Below the pieces are notes generated by a model. The model did not search any database. It worked only from the letters and a program-made list of their open reading frames with translations, and had not been told where the DNA came from. Of a stretch of 64,000 nt of DNA, positions 19,901 to 29,976 are shown piece by piece; within the stretch, counting starts at the first letter, position 1, and every line of letters starts with the position of its first letter. Source of the DNA: Bryopsis sp. KO-2023 (taxonomy: Eukaryota; Chlorophyta; Ulvophyceae; Bryopsidales; Bryopsidaceae); assembly GCA_030272585.1 (NCBI GenBank), contig BSYQ01000004.1:1922001-1986000 (forward strand). Reading direction: 5' to 3'. A program made the translations under genes and the position numbers.

Positions 19901-22653
19901 CCAGTTCGTATTGTTTCCGATTGAAGGGAACGGTGGCGACTTGCCGCCGCCGAATTCTACCAATCTTCGTCACATTGTAACAAATGTCCCGGCCATCTCC
20001 ACACATCATCCATCTGACTTCTTGCTCAGGATTGGGGACGAAAATTCCGTGCTTGGACACAATTGTCGTCAATTGTTTGAGATATTGCTCCCTAATGTGA
20101 AGCGGAACGTAGCATGTTTTAGCGTGCTTCACAACAGCCATTTCTCGTTCCCCAGATGACCCAGCCGGAGAAACAGTCGTAAATGCCGTTTTGCTATCGA
20201 TACCCCCTTCATCCTGAACAAGCAGCCCTTTGGAAGAGAGGTCGCCATGCTCAGAAAAGATCTCAGAGAGGGGATGCTCCGAACGCCCATCCTGTGTTTG
20301 TATGGTCTGTTTTGATACGATCCTTGTCGCCGGAACCACCGGACCGCGGGAGTATTTCGCCACCAGTTGTGCTGTTGGCATACTCCCAACCACGTTTTCA
20401 AACCGGTACCTGGCCGAATCGAAGCCATACCTTTGGCCGCCATGTTCTATGACCGCAACATATTTCCCGCTCTTATCATTGCCATTTTCTTGATACTTCA
20501 ATCTATTGCCAGCCACATCTTCGATATGTCGAACCTCGACAGGTGGAGACCCAGCGGGGGCTTGTGGCGATGCGTCCCTCGCAACCTCTCCGTGCTTCTT
20601 GATAATCTGGGATAGGGATTCGCCACGAATCATATACTCGAACGTATCCTTATCGACCAAGTAGCTTTGGCCCTGATGCTTGACGACTGCTTTCCTCAGT
20701 AAGGTGACATATGTTTCCCCGTTTTCTGGGATCTCCACCAGAGTGTACTTGACCTTCCCGTAAAAGCTCCAAATAACAGGCCGGCCAATCAAGGTAACTT
20801 TTGAGATTTGTCCTTGTCCTTCCATAGCAGCCAGGTGACCATGCTTCGCAAAGAGAACGTCCAATGGCATCTCGGGAGAAAGACGTTTGAGAGAATCGAA
20901 GTCCAAACAGTCGTCTTCGCCCTCAATGGCCATTTCCTGGACTTTGCCGTCTCCTGCTATTGCTTCGAGGATACCACCAACGACATCCTCCCCGTTCACA
21001 TCCTCTATATCTCCGTCACCTCGATCAATGAAGTCGAAGAACGCGTTGCCTGCCAAGTGTCCGTGCTCCCCGATGATTTTCGACAGTGGGATGCTTCCAT
21101 CCAAAGATTCCAGCAGACCGGCGTCGACACAGTAGTCTTCACCGTTGTGCTTGACAGTCGCGATACGGTGCAGAAGACCCCCCTTCTCGATGTGAAATAT
21201 TGTGGCGTTAATTCTGGCCCCATCTGATCTTGTTATCACTCCTCCCTCGACTTTTCTCCTCAGCCTGAAACGATCCGCCCCTCCTACCGTGAGCTTTCCA
21301 TCTTGCTCGATCGATTCGTCCATAGGCAGTGGTGACCCCGTGTTGGTAATGTCACTCCTGGCCCCCTCCTGCACACTTGACTCTAATCTTGGTGACATCA
21401 TGCTGCTGGCAAGAGTTGAAACAATTGCTGCCAGGCATTCTTTCTCCTGTTCAATCTCTTTCATCAACGACAAGCGTTCCGCCTGATCAACGATGGAAGA
21501 GCATTTTATGAGATTCGAAAAAAAGACTTTTGCTGGAGGTGGTGAAAGACGGACTTTCGTAAGGGGAAGGTACCTCCAGTTGCTGCAAGTTCCCAGGTGT
21601 TGATGCACGGCTCTCGGCCTCCTCATGCTCTTCCATGACCTTCATGAGAACGCCGAGGTGCTTTTCTAGCTTCTGTTTCTCCTGCTGGAGCGTTTGTCTC
21701 TCTTTGTCAATCTCCGCCTCAAGAATTTCTGCTTCCTCTTTGAGTTGCGCCACGCTCACACCATCGCCATCAGCATTCCCTGTGCTCTCCCCATGAACAG
21801 GCGGCAACCCTTCCAGAGGATCCTTTGAGGAATTTGCTTGGGTGTTCACCGTGAGCGACAGAGAACATGAGTCGCCGTCGGTGGAAAGCGACACCTTGAC
21901 ACTTTCGTCGAGATGGTCAGTCGATCCGGTTTCCACCCTTTGGCCGTCATCCAGCTTCGCCTCTGAACAACCATCCTCAACCCCGCTTGGAGCGATCGCA
22001 ACGGTCACCTTCACAGAATCCCCCTCCTGGTGCATTTCAAGGACTACACACTCTTGCGACGATTGGGAGGTCTCTGTGGTGCATGATCCCTGGATATCAG
22101 GGGTTTTCTCTCGTTCCGCGTTCCCCAAGCCATCATTTGGCTTTGAATCTTTTGAGACAGATTCTTTTGCTTCTGTCCCTGTTGCAATTGTTTCGATCAT
22201 CGCTTTTCCCCCTTGCTTGATTTTGCCTCCAGACACTTGCGAATCTTGCAGCAACGTTTCATCTCTAGTTCTTAGAGTCCCAAAATCCCCTTCAGTCTCT
22301 CCCAGGTTTGCGCGATCATTTTCGGGATTGACTGGAACAACCTGGGTCCGATCTTCTTCCATCCTCATTTCAGAAGTAGTTTGACTCGTTCCTGGGACCG
22401 TCTTTGCTCCTTCGCCCATGTTCAATTCGCTCAGCGCCCTTTCCTGCTCCCCAGTATTGAGTTGCCGTTGAGGAGTCACAACAAGTGAAAGTCTTTCTTC
22501 AACATCAAGATGCACTGCTATTTCTCCATCGCTCGATAGTCTCTCAGCGCCCGGAATTGGCGGCGACATATCGCTATGGTCGCATTGGGGTTGCAGTTCA
22601 AGGGAAACCCCGTCCATCAGATAAGTCATTTCGAGACGAACATAACATAACAT
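16933..22653 (-). CDS. Large protein with repeated K/E-H-G modules (five exons here; 5' end disrupted)
   Basis: Minus-strand exons 22653-21574, 21482-19037, 18916-18614, 18426-17405 and 17322-16933 join in frame through GT-AG introns of 91, 120, 187 and 82 bp. They predict 1746 residues from the ATG at 22653. Exon 1 is acidic and ends in a coiled coil (about 302-347). Exons 2-4 hold about ten units of roughly 50-60 residues, each with a small strand such as VKHNG.DYCVD, then LSKIIGEHG, LFAKHGH, IIKKHGE, LIEEHGK or ASKHGAV. The C-terminal exon is Lys/Pro-rich and basic. I do not recognise this module. Exon 4 is a duplicate of the 3' part of exon 2. The frame is continuous with coding sequence upstream of the LINE (23842-24159), so the true start lies further 5' and this allele is interrupted. 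Exon 3 to 4 splicing is the least certain junction. Confidence 0.7.
17590..18415 (-). repeat. Intragenic duplication, copy 2
   Basis: Strongly similar to 19110-19945, in the same orientation about 1.5 kb apart. Both encode VATVPFN.KQ, LIEEHGKLVQEI, VEECLDEDGVNRVEK and the following LTLNTTREVDKGEKTLRS block. Small in-frame indels separate the copies, so duplication is not brand new. Confidence 0.85.
19110..19945 (-). repeat. Intragenic duplication, copy 1
   Basis: Partner of 17590-18415. It lies within exon 2 of the K/E-H-G module gene. Confidence 0.85.
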
Positions 22654-22783
22654 AACATAATTACACGCGAAGAAGCCACCCAGCTTCTATTGCGGAAAAA
22701 TGTACACCAATGTGAACAGACGAATGTTTGGAACCAAAAAACAAACAAAAACAAAAAAAACAAAAAACACAGAGCATCAGGCA

Positions 22784-23203
22784 CTAACTGCCGGTAGACC
22801 CAAAACTACCCAAACCACGATCCGTAAGGGACAAAGAATCTGCAATAATTACTTGAGGAGTAACAATTTTTTCCAAAAGTAATTGAACCACCCTATCACC
22901 CGCTTTAATGTAAAAATCTTCAGAGGAGAAGTTAAAAAGAACCGCAATCAAAGAACCCCTATAGTCACTGTCAATAACCCCAGCACCCAGAAATAACTTG
23001 AACCTGGCACAGAGACCCGAACGAATTTCCAACCGACCATAATAACCTTGAGGGATTTCAACCGCCACACCCATATCAACCAGACCGTTATTCCAAGCTG
23101 GAATAACATAATCCTGGGGCGAGTAAAGGTCATAGCCCGCCGAACCCAAGGAAGCCCGAGTCGGAACTCGAGCAGCATCATGTTTAAGAAGAACCCGCAG
23201 CAT
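22784..23203 (-). CDS. dUTPase (deoxyuridine 5'-triphosphate nucleotidohydrolase) encoded by the LINE
   Basis: 139 residues with all five trimeric dUTPase motifs in order: AGYDLYS (motif 1), EIRSGL (2), GVIDSDYRG (3), GDRVVQLLLEKI (4) and RGLGSFGSTG (5, the C-terminal arm). It would hydrolyse dUTP to dUMP and limit uracil in newly made DNA. The start overlaps the end of the LINE ORF by about 20 bp in another frame, suggesting coupled or frameshifted translation. Family identity is strong. That it belongs to the retrotransposon follows from its lying wholly inside the TSD-bounded insertion. Confidence 0.92.
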   Translation of the reverse strand: MLRVLLKHDAARVPTRASLGSAGYDLYSPQDYVIPAWNNGLVDMGVAVEIPQGYYGRLEIRSGLCARFKLFLGAGVIDSDYRGSLIAVLFNFSSEDFYIKAGDRVVQLLLEKIVTPQVIIADSLSLTDRGLGSFGSTGS

Positions 23204-23826
23204 TGTTCTCCCGAATACACAAGACAGCCCTCCGTAAGAGGAAAAAATCCTTCAACATACGTGCAACCTTAATCTGATCAACCCTATTGAAGAGAAAGAA
23301 AAGATTGCGACAACGGAAAAACTCTGACCAGCGAATACGCAAAAAATTATATGCCGGACACACATAAAGAAAATGGAACTCATCCTCCACTACCCCAAAA
23401 CCACATACCCTGCAGAATCGTAATTCCCGCACCACAAGAGGATGTTGTAACCGACCCGAATCTACCTGAAGACCATGAACCCCCGCCCGAAAGGCACAAT
23501 AAATTTTTCGCAGAGAACTTGTCGAAAGGACAGAAAGGCAATCCAAGAATCGAATATTCCGTTTGATTTGACTAAAAAAATATCGAACATGGGACTTCTC
23601 CGACGAAAAAGTCAACCTCGAAAAATGATTCTTAAAATTAGAAGACCACAGCCTAATATCAATAATGCTCTTTCCAGAAAAAGAAATTAAGTGCTCTTTC
23701 ACCAAAGACTCAACCCTGACCACCCAAGACGAACCACACCTATGTTCATCCAAAAGACTATTAAAAATAGCCTTAGATGGATGTTCCTCAGGAAGAGAAA
23801 AAAGTTTATTCCAGAATCTAAAAATT
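23184..23826 (-). pseudogene. LINE ORF C-terminal fragment (5'-truncated)
   Basis: About 214 residues ending at 23184, with a terminal zinc-finger-like pattern, CRVCGFGVVEDEFHFLYVCP followed by a downstream LR.RW, as found at the C-terminus of many LINE reverse-transcriptase ORFs. The catalytic RT domain is missing, so this copy is dead. The open frame appears to continue to 24041 only because it runs into host sequence beyond the insertion boundary. Confidence 0.7.
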
Positions 23827-23841
23827 AGATTCGAGACGAAC

Positions 23842-24159
23842 ACGTTCAGATCTCTGGGAATCACTGCCAACAATTTTTGTGACACCAGATACGCTCTCAT
23901 CACTTTCGCACTGATCCCCGTCACTGGACGCATCGTCAGGACACCCCCCTGGGGAACGTGGCTCGTCTTCCCTAGCTTGCGTTGAACTGGATGCATCTTT
24001 TCCAGAGTTGCTTCTGACATCTTGACCACGCTCATTTCCATCCCCTATCGATGAAATGACTGGCGGGCAATTGTCTGTCGACAGTGGTGTGTCAGGAGCG
24101 CACTGAAGAGGCGGGGAAGCCAGGGAGTTTGTCTCTTGAGATCGCTCCGTGCTACTGCC
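23842..24159 (-). CDS. Upstream exon of the K/E-H-G module gene, cut off by the LINE
   Basis: This acidic Ser/Asp-rich open frame (CPDDASSDGDQCESDES, then SGVTKIVGSDS) ends in VRLE, whose codons are the LINE target site. The same VRLE codons, in the same frame, precede MTYLMDG on the far side of the LINE. So this was one exon before insertion. A possible acceptor, ctatcag, sits just upstream of 24159. Exons further 5' were not identified. Confidence 0.6.
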
Positions 24160-24231
24160 CTGATAGCAAAATGAACGCCCCATTGAGCACAGATTGCAAA
24201 ACAAATGTTGAGGTACGATTCGTTCGACCAA

Positions 24232-24889
24232 AGCACTTGTTGCACCTTTGTCAACAGTTCGAATTCCCCAGAAATGTTACATTTTTTGGTGATCATTGTT
24301 TGGGCCACCTGGAAAAAATATGAAGGATTGTTGGTGCTTTTGAGGGCCAGGAGCTTCTTTTCGGCCACACAAAGCCGAACTCCGTAAAAAAGAAGGTCTC
24401 TTCGAGTCGAGTGGCAGGTAGGCCCTCGGTCGAAACAGCGTGAGCGCACGCGCGACACGGACACGCGTCTTTGCGTCCACCAATTGTGGTACAAAGCTTG
24501 CATTGGATTGGGATTGATTGGATGTACGGTATTGCTCCTCGCACAAACAGATTCTGGTCTCCTTGAAGTTACAGGACCCGGAGATGAAGAATGAGCGCAA
24601 ACAGGGTTTTAAATAAGGGGTAGGCTTGACTGAGTAGTTTCTGTTAGAGTTTCTGTTGAGCAAGCGATGTCACGTGATTGAACAGGCTTAGAGTTTCTGT
24701 CGAACCGTGCCTTGGACGTGAGAAGGAGAAACACCCAAAACAAATAGAGACACCAAGGTGCACGCACACATATTACAAACAAACCACCACCACTACCAAT
24801 AATAAAGAGCCTCATTTTTCATGGCACACATCCAGAGCATGCATGCATACATACAAATATACAAATATTCGCACCGCGTTTTCTTCATT
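24232..24889. other. Intergenic, no supported gene
   Basis: Lies between the 3' end of the minus-strand protease-ankyrin gene and the upstream exon of the K/E-H-G gene. It may contain that gene's promoter and first exon, but I could not place them. Confidence 0.35.
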
Positions 24890-27800
24890 TTACAAAGCCA
24901 ATTCACAACAGCCACCTGAGTGCAATTCGAAACTGCGCATACAACATAACCCCCCCCCCCTTACCCCTGCAACCTTTGAAGAACAAACTATCAAAAAGCG
25001 CTGCTTTGTTCTGTCTGGACTCGCAGCGTGGATCATCAATACCACTATGTCCAGAAAAAAAAAAGCTACAGCTCCAAAAGGAACCAAAAAACAACCTAAA
25101 GACAAAGACCCAAAATTTTCGTTTAAAGGGGAAGAAACTGAACGACAAGCTTCCAAATCAGCCCCTTGAGCTGCCAAAACCTTAACCACCTCGCCGAAGC
25201 CTTGGTATGCCGCGAGAATCACGGCTGTAAAGCCAAGGTTATCGGCGGCGGATATGTCCGCTCCACTCTCTAACAGCAACGACACCACTTCGGCGTGGCC
25301 CTTGAACGCAGCATTCAAAAGGGCAGTTTTTTCCGTTTCTCCCTTTGTTTCGATGTTCACGCCGTTTGCAATCTTTGTTTGCTCAGTGGCGAGGTCACCT
25401 TCGGTCGCAGCCGTCAGGAAAGCATCTGCGACCGGACCCTGCGTTGGAAAAAAAATGAAAACAAAAATGATCGAACTGAACCCCATCATGGCGGACCAGT
25501 TGCATTCCAACTCAAACATGGGCACACGCGAATCTTAAAAGCGAACAAACCAAGTGTTGAGAAAAATTTCCGTTGCCTGCATGACTTCAAAATTCTATAA
25601 ACATTTGGAGTTTCAAATGAAGCAGTTGCAGTTGGGAAAGCAACTATGTGAAATTGGACATATGAAATTGGCTAGGGAATTCAATTGCAAGGTGACTACA
25701 AATTCTTGGTATGTGGAACAGCCACACACTGGTAAAAAAACTAGCAACTGTACAGTGAACTGTGAATTTTCACTTTCTGGAACAAGCACTTTCTTTCTTT
25801 AAATGTATTAATATCGGGTCTCAAATCCCCGTCTGGGGCCCACTGGTTTCTGAACAATAAAGTGAGGTCCCTGTATCCTATCCTTCCACAGTGGAAATTA
25901 AAAAGTGTAATTACGAGCTATTGTTACCTTGCTTGGAGGTGGCTCCACAGGAGAGGTAGTCGGAGGGACTCCAGCTGGAGTTGCCGTCCCCGTCTGCAGT
26001 ATTGCAAAATTTGAGAAACAATCAGTCGTCAAAGTTTGATATTTAAAGCTTTGTCTTGGTCTGCATTCAATTATTTCAACACCACTCGAAAATTATTTCC
26101 AATGACCTACCATTTTTCCATCAATCCAGATACGGAAAAAGCTGATACTGGCGTACACACCAGGCTTGTATTTGCCTGCAGACGATTCTCCACAATCCTT
26201 CAGTCCAAACGACACAATGCCCACCAGCGTGTCGAATTGCGGGTTTCCACTTGTATCAAGCAGAACTAAAGGGCTTCCCGAATCACCTGAATCAGGTTTT
26301 AGACATTCTCAAACTTGCATCCTTTTTTACTTTACTTTATACCTCGCTAGCGCTAGAATCCAAAGAATTGGTTATGGGCATGAAGAAGGTGCAGTTTGGG
26401 GTTGTAAATGAAACAAAAAACAAACAAGCACTGTTTTTCCTAGCAGTCTGTGAAATCCCAGCAAAGTCAGGGAAAAAAGAGAAAAAAAATTAAAAAATAC
26501 CCAACCATTACCATGACATACTCCTTGGTTCAGGGCATGAGCGCACCTCATGTCATTCTTGAGCTGTGTCCACTGCCTCTGGCAGTTGATAGCACTAACC
26601 AGCTCCAAACCCCTGGCGAGCTGCAAAGTGGCACTCAATGACCCACTGGCAGACGTTCTTCCCCACCCAATTGCAGCCATAAACTGGCCTGGTCCCATGG
26701 AATGACCAGCTGCCACCATACTACTCAGTGGTTTTCCAGTGGATTCATTTTCCAGCTCAATCAGGGCAATGTCATAACCATCGTCGGTATTTCCGGTCCA
26801 CCTCTCATGCGGAATCACGCGTACGGCACGAATTGTCTGCACGTTCAATAGGTTAGGCTGGGTTAGCATCTACAAACCCGCTGTGGAAAATCATATTGAG
26901 TTTGATATGTTGGTGTTCAAAGTAGGTTCTTGACGTGCAATTCTTGGCATCCACGATAACTGCAGTGAATCTCCACTTGCCGAAACAGAAAAAACTCAGC
27001 AGTCAGCAGCAACCGAAAAAAACTGGGAAACTGGGGAAAAAAAGTGAAATCTCATCTTCAATATTTCATTTCATGAATCAAGACACTCAGCATCATTTCT
27101 GCACCATACAAAAACGATATATCAAACCACAGTTTCACTCCATTCACCCTCAATCCTTTTCAATTCCCTCTTATCGATGTACATTGTCTCTTAAAACTGA
27201 ACATTGACATTTTCCGATATCCTGTCGGCAATTACCTCAGCTTCATCCTTGATCCCCAGTCCACCAATGTATACTATTTGGGATGCCCAGTGACCTGGTC
27301 CCTGAGACACAATGTGCCGCCGTCAAAACCCATTTCTTATCGATCAGCACTCCACCACATCCGTGTTCCCGGCTTCCAAGCCGTCTCAAAGAACAAGCAT
27401 AAGGATATATATTCTTCGGGGAGATATGTCTCCCCGAAGTGGCGCCTTCTCCTCCCTACGTCAACAAAAGAACACATATGTCTGCATGTCTGACTGATTT
27501 CCAAACCAGAACAATATAAACACATTTCAAATTCCATGAAGTCCAATGGACAGTCGTACCGCGATAAACGATTTGCAGAAGCTTTCTCGAGGTGGTCTGT
27601 GAGTTGAGCTGTGGAAAGTTCTTTCTTGTCCACCGCCTGCATGTCACGCTCCGCTGCGGTAACGTGCCCCGCACCCGTCCAAGATTCACATGGATCAAAA
27701 ATCGCACCTGCTGAACCAGGCTCCCGCCGCCATTCGTGTTGTCTGCATGGAGAGCATGGCGGTTGGTATTCCCCGCTTATGCAAGCAACAGTATGTTCTT

Positions 27801-27972
27801 TTTCGTTTTTGGCCGAAAATGGACGGGTTGAGAAAGGGTTCGTAAAAATGGATCGATAAACGCTTTTCGCTTGAAAGACACCTTGATGCGCAGCGCTGTC
27901 GCCGCAGAAAAGGATGCACACGATGAATGTGTTTACGAAAGCGAGCAGCATCCGCCTTTCTGAGTGGAACAT
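24890..27972 (-). CDS. Trypsin-like serine protease fused to ankyrin repeats (T1), probably frameshifted
   Basis: Exon 1 starts at ATG 27972 with a signal peptide ([16 protein letters not shown]). Exon b (27455-27236) begins GGEGA and includes YPYACS, CGGVLI and the catalytic-His motif LTAAHC. Exon c (26836-26512) has the catalytic Asp in YDIALI. Exon d (26286-26111) has GDSGSP and LVGIVSFG. Exon e (25993-25928) encodes a Thr/Pro linker, and exon f (from 25438) ankyrin units ([30 protein letters not shown]). Phases are consistent from c to f. Within exon b the LTAAHC frame and the following VYIGGLG frame differ by one base, so T1 carries an indel or an assembly error. The exon 1 donor and the 3' end are unresolved; the hydrophobic stretch near 25080 may be UTR. 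DIRS-1 begins 5 bp upstream of the ATG, so the native promoter is displaced. Confidence 0.75.
27414..27439. repeat. Perfect 11-bp hairpin inside T1 exon b
   Basis: CTTCGGGGAGA, a TATG loop, then TCTCCCCGAAG form a perfect inverted repeat within the protease N-terminal coding region. It coincides with residues (HISPK) that are absent from paralogue T2, so it looks like a small foldback insertion. Confidence 0.7.
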
Positions 27973-27976
27973 TTTT

Positions 27977-28155
27977 GGCTAGTACGGTTAGTACGATAGG
28001 TTAAAGAACGCAATGACTCAGGGTGGGACGAAAAGCTATCCCTGGAAGGGACAGGTGACGCCAGTTGGGGATCCAGTTGGACTGGATCTTAGAATGATTG
28101 AGGGAGTAGTTCGCTTAAAAGAGGGCGGTTTTCATATTACAATCGAGGTTTTTCT
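27977..28155 (+). repeat. DIRS-1 split direct repeat A1
   Basis: Begins ggctagtacggttagtac and ends cgaggtttttct. It matches A2 at 33608-33786. Confidence 0.9.
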
Positions 28156-28924
28156 TTCTTTGGATCTCCAAAGAAAGTGTTGGTTCTTCGAACTGATAGT
28201 TTTTTCTGTCGCTTGCGGCGTCCCAACCCAGAGGGTTGTGTTGTTTTCATTTTGATCCATCTGGATGGATCGTCTTTTACCGTTGTATACCACAGCAGCT
28301 CGAAATTACGGAGTTTCTATCCCACAAGATTTGGCCCTGTATCGACAATTGTCGGATACTACACTTTTGCCCGCGGCGAATAACCCGGTCGAGGCTCCTT
28401 CGACAGGAGTGACCTTGGGGCTTTGGTTTGATTTTGGACGAACGGCGGACGGTCTGGAACTACAATCGACTTTGGGAAAGCGTTCAGGCTTCTGGCAGGA
28501 GATTGCGAATACAGCTCCGGTATTGTATTCGCTGTTTGTGACCACAGCTAATTTGGTTGGTTTTTTGGCGCATCCTGGAGTACCAGAGGCTTTGCGTGAA
28601 CATATCCATCCGATTGTGTCAGCGCAAGTGCGCACGTTCGATTTAGCTGTTGCCCAGTGGCAGGTGTTACAGACTCGGGGTTCTCAAGATCCAGACGTTC
28701 CGGGTGCAGCAGCAGGTCTGCAGAACCAGATTCGATTACAGGGAGCTCAGTTCCGCGGATATTCCGCCCCAGTGGCCCACGAATATTTTGGCTCGTTTCG
28801 AGAGCAGTTGCAGCGGGCGCAGGTTAAGCACGCTACTACGCCCTCTCGGGGGGATCAGAAAAAAGGTCGTTCTCGTAAAGGAGCGCAGCAAGGACAGGGC
28901 GAGAATTCTGGGGCTCAGCAGCAG

Positions 28925-29934
28925 CCATACTATGGATCCGATCACGATCTAATCGGTCGTGGATTGATCGGTCCGACCGATTAAATCGTGATCGGGTTTT
29001 TCCGATCAGATCGATCGCCGATCAAATCAGTTTGGCCGATCATCGATGGAGATCGGCCGATCACCAATCTGATCGGCCAACTTTGATCGGCCGATCACGA
29101 TCACACCGTCCAACATCGGCCGATCAAGCGCCGACATGGCGAGGCGCTTGATCGTGATCGTGATCGTGATCGGAGATGCCGATTAGATCGGATCATGATC
29201 GGTCAATTGATCGGTCCATCACAAATGCCGACAAATCACCACCCGCAGGTGTTTCTGGGGTACAGGGATTCGAACCTGGGACCTAACAGACTAGAGACAG
29301 ACGCATTAACGCTTGGACCACTCGGAGCCACGGTCACTAGGTCATCCGTGTCATTATATACCTCAGTTTGTCGGACTGACAGATCACGTATATAATGACA
29401 CGGATGACCTACAAAGCGTGGCTCCGAGTGGTCCAAGCGTTAGTGAGTATGCTTCTAATTCGTTAGGTACCCGGTTCGAATCCTTCCATCTCAGAAACAC
29501 CTGTGGGTGGTGACTTGTCGGCATTTTCGCGAGACCGATCAATTCATCGATCAAATGATCAATACCGATCATGATCGGATGCAGGTCCGATCACGATCGG
29601 CCGATCACGATCACACCGATCAAGGTCAGCCGATGAAGTGCCGACAGGTCGCGGCGCTTGATCGTGATCGGGATCGTGATCGGAACAACCGATCAGATCG
29701 GTGATCGGCGAACCGATCACGATCACGATCAACATGTGATCGGACGATCAAGAGCACGATCAACATTTGATCGGACGATCACGATCACGATCACCGATCA
29801 GCCAAAAATGAAAAAAAAAAAAAAAAAAACCGATCATTGCTAAAATCGGTTCTAGGACGCAGTTATGATGTCGGATTACTGCTGTGACCTAATATTACCT
29901 TAGTTTTGGAAGATCGATCAGATCCATAGTATGG
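28925..29934. mobile_element. Mutator-like MITE, GATC-saturated, with paired tRNA-like arms
   Basis: 1010 bp. The TIRs start CCATACTATGGATC at both ends and the flanks are CAGCAGCAG (28916-28924 and 29935-29943), a 9-bp duplication as in Mutator elements. The duplicated word is itself a short repeat, so 8 or 9 bp cannot be distinguished by eye. The interior holds dozens of gatcgg, cgatca and cacgatc words on both sides of a central inverted repeat (about 29240-29520), whose two arms each carry a tRNA-like B box, GGTTCGAATCC or a close relative. It encodes no protein. It interrupts DIRS-1 ORF1. Confidence 0.75.
29256..29500. repeat. Inverted tRNA-like pair in the Mutator-like MITE
   Basis: The left arm (minus strand, about 29256-29330) and right arm (plus strand, about 29418-29495) both read CGTGGCTCCGAGTGGTCC, AAGCGTTA, then a B box, then cagaaacacctg. 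The spacer holds a second inverted word, gtatataatgacacggatga. These are tRNA-derived A/B-box sequences without a proper cloverleaf. Confidence 0.65.
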
Positions 29935-29976
29935 CAGCAGCAGCCGCCGCAGAATCAGAATCACCCAAAGAAGTGA

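Larger units (their letters stand above)
22642..23829 (-). mobile_element. 5'-truncated LINE carrying a dUTPase, inserted in the K/E-H-G gene
   Basis: A 1188-bp minus-strand insertion bounded by a perfect 12-bp target duplication, TTCGAGACGAAC on the plus strand, at 22630-22641 and 23830-23841. The 3' end carries a (TTATG)n tail (about four units, plus-strand ataac at 22642-22660) instead of poly-A. Content: the C-terminal part of a LINE ORF, then a complete dUTPase frame, then a short 3' UTR. Target duplication, 5' truncation and a simple-repeat tail are hallmarks of target-primed reverse transcription. The insertion lies between codons of the host gene; removing it restores one open frame across the junction. 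Confidence 0.85.
28265..29976 (+). pseudogene. DIRS-1 ORF1 (gag-like), interrupted by a Mutator-like MITE
   Basis: Coding 28265-28924 continues at 29944-29976 once the MITE and one 9-bp duplication are removed, giving about 230 residues that end in a basic Gln-rich tail (SRKGAQQGQG). No zinc knuckle is present. By position and by analogy with DIRS-2 ORF1 it is the Gag-like protein. The TGA stop is directly followed by the ATG of the RT frame (TGAATG), suggesting termination-reinitiation. Confidence 0.75.

Noticed and set aside
22784..23203. dUTPase as a cellular housekeeping gene
   Set aside because: It lies within the 12-bp-TSD-bounded LINE insertion and overlaps the LINE ORF end.
29256..29500. 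Functional tRNA genes
   Set aside because: A and B boxes are present, but the anticodon and acceptor arms do not fold into a normal cloverleaf; they sit as an inverted pair inside a MITE.
28941..29830. CRISPR-like array of cgatca repeats
   Set aside because: Repeat spacing is irregular, there are no unique spacers of constant length, and the genome is eukaryotic; these are subterminal MITE repeats.
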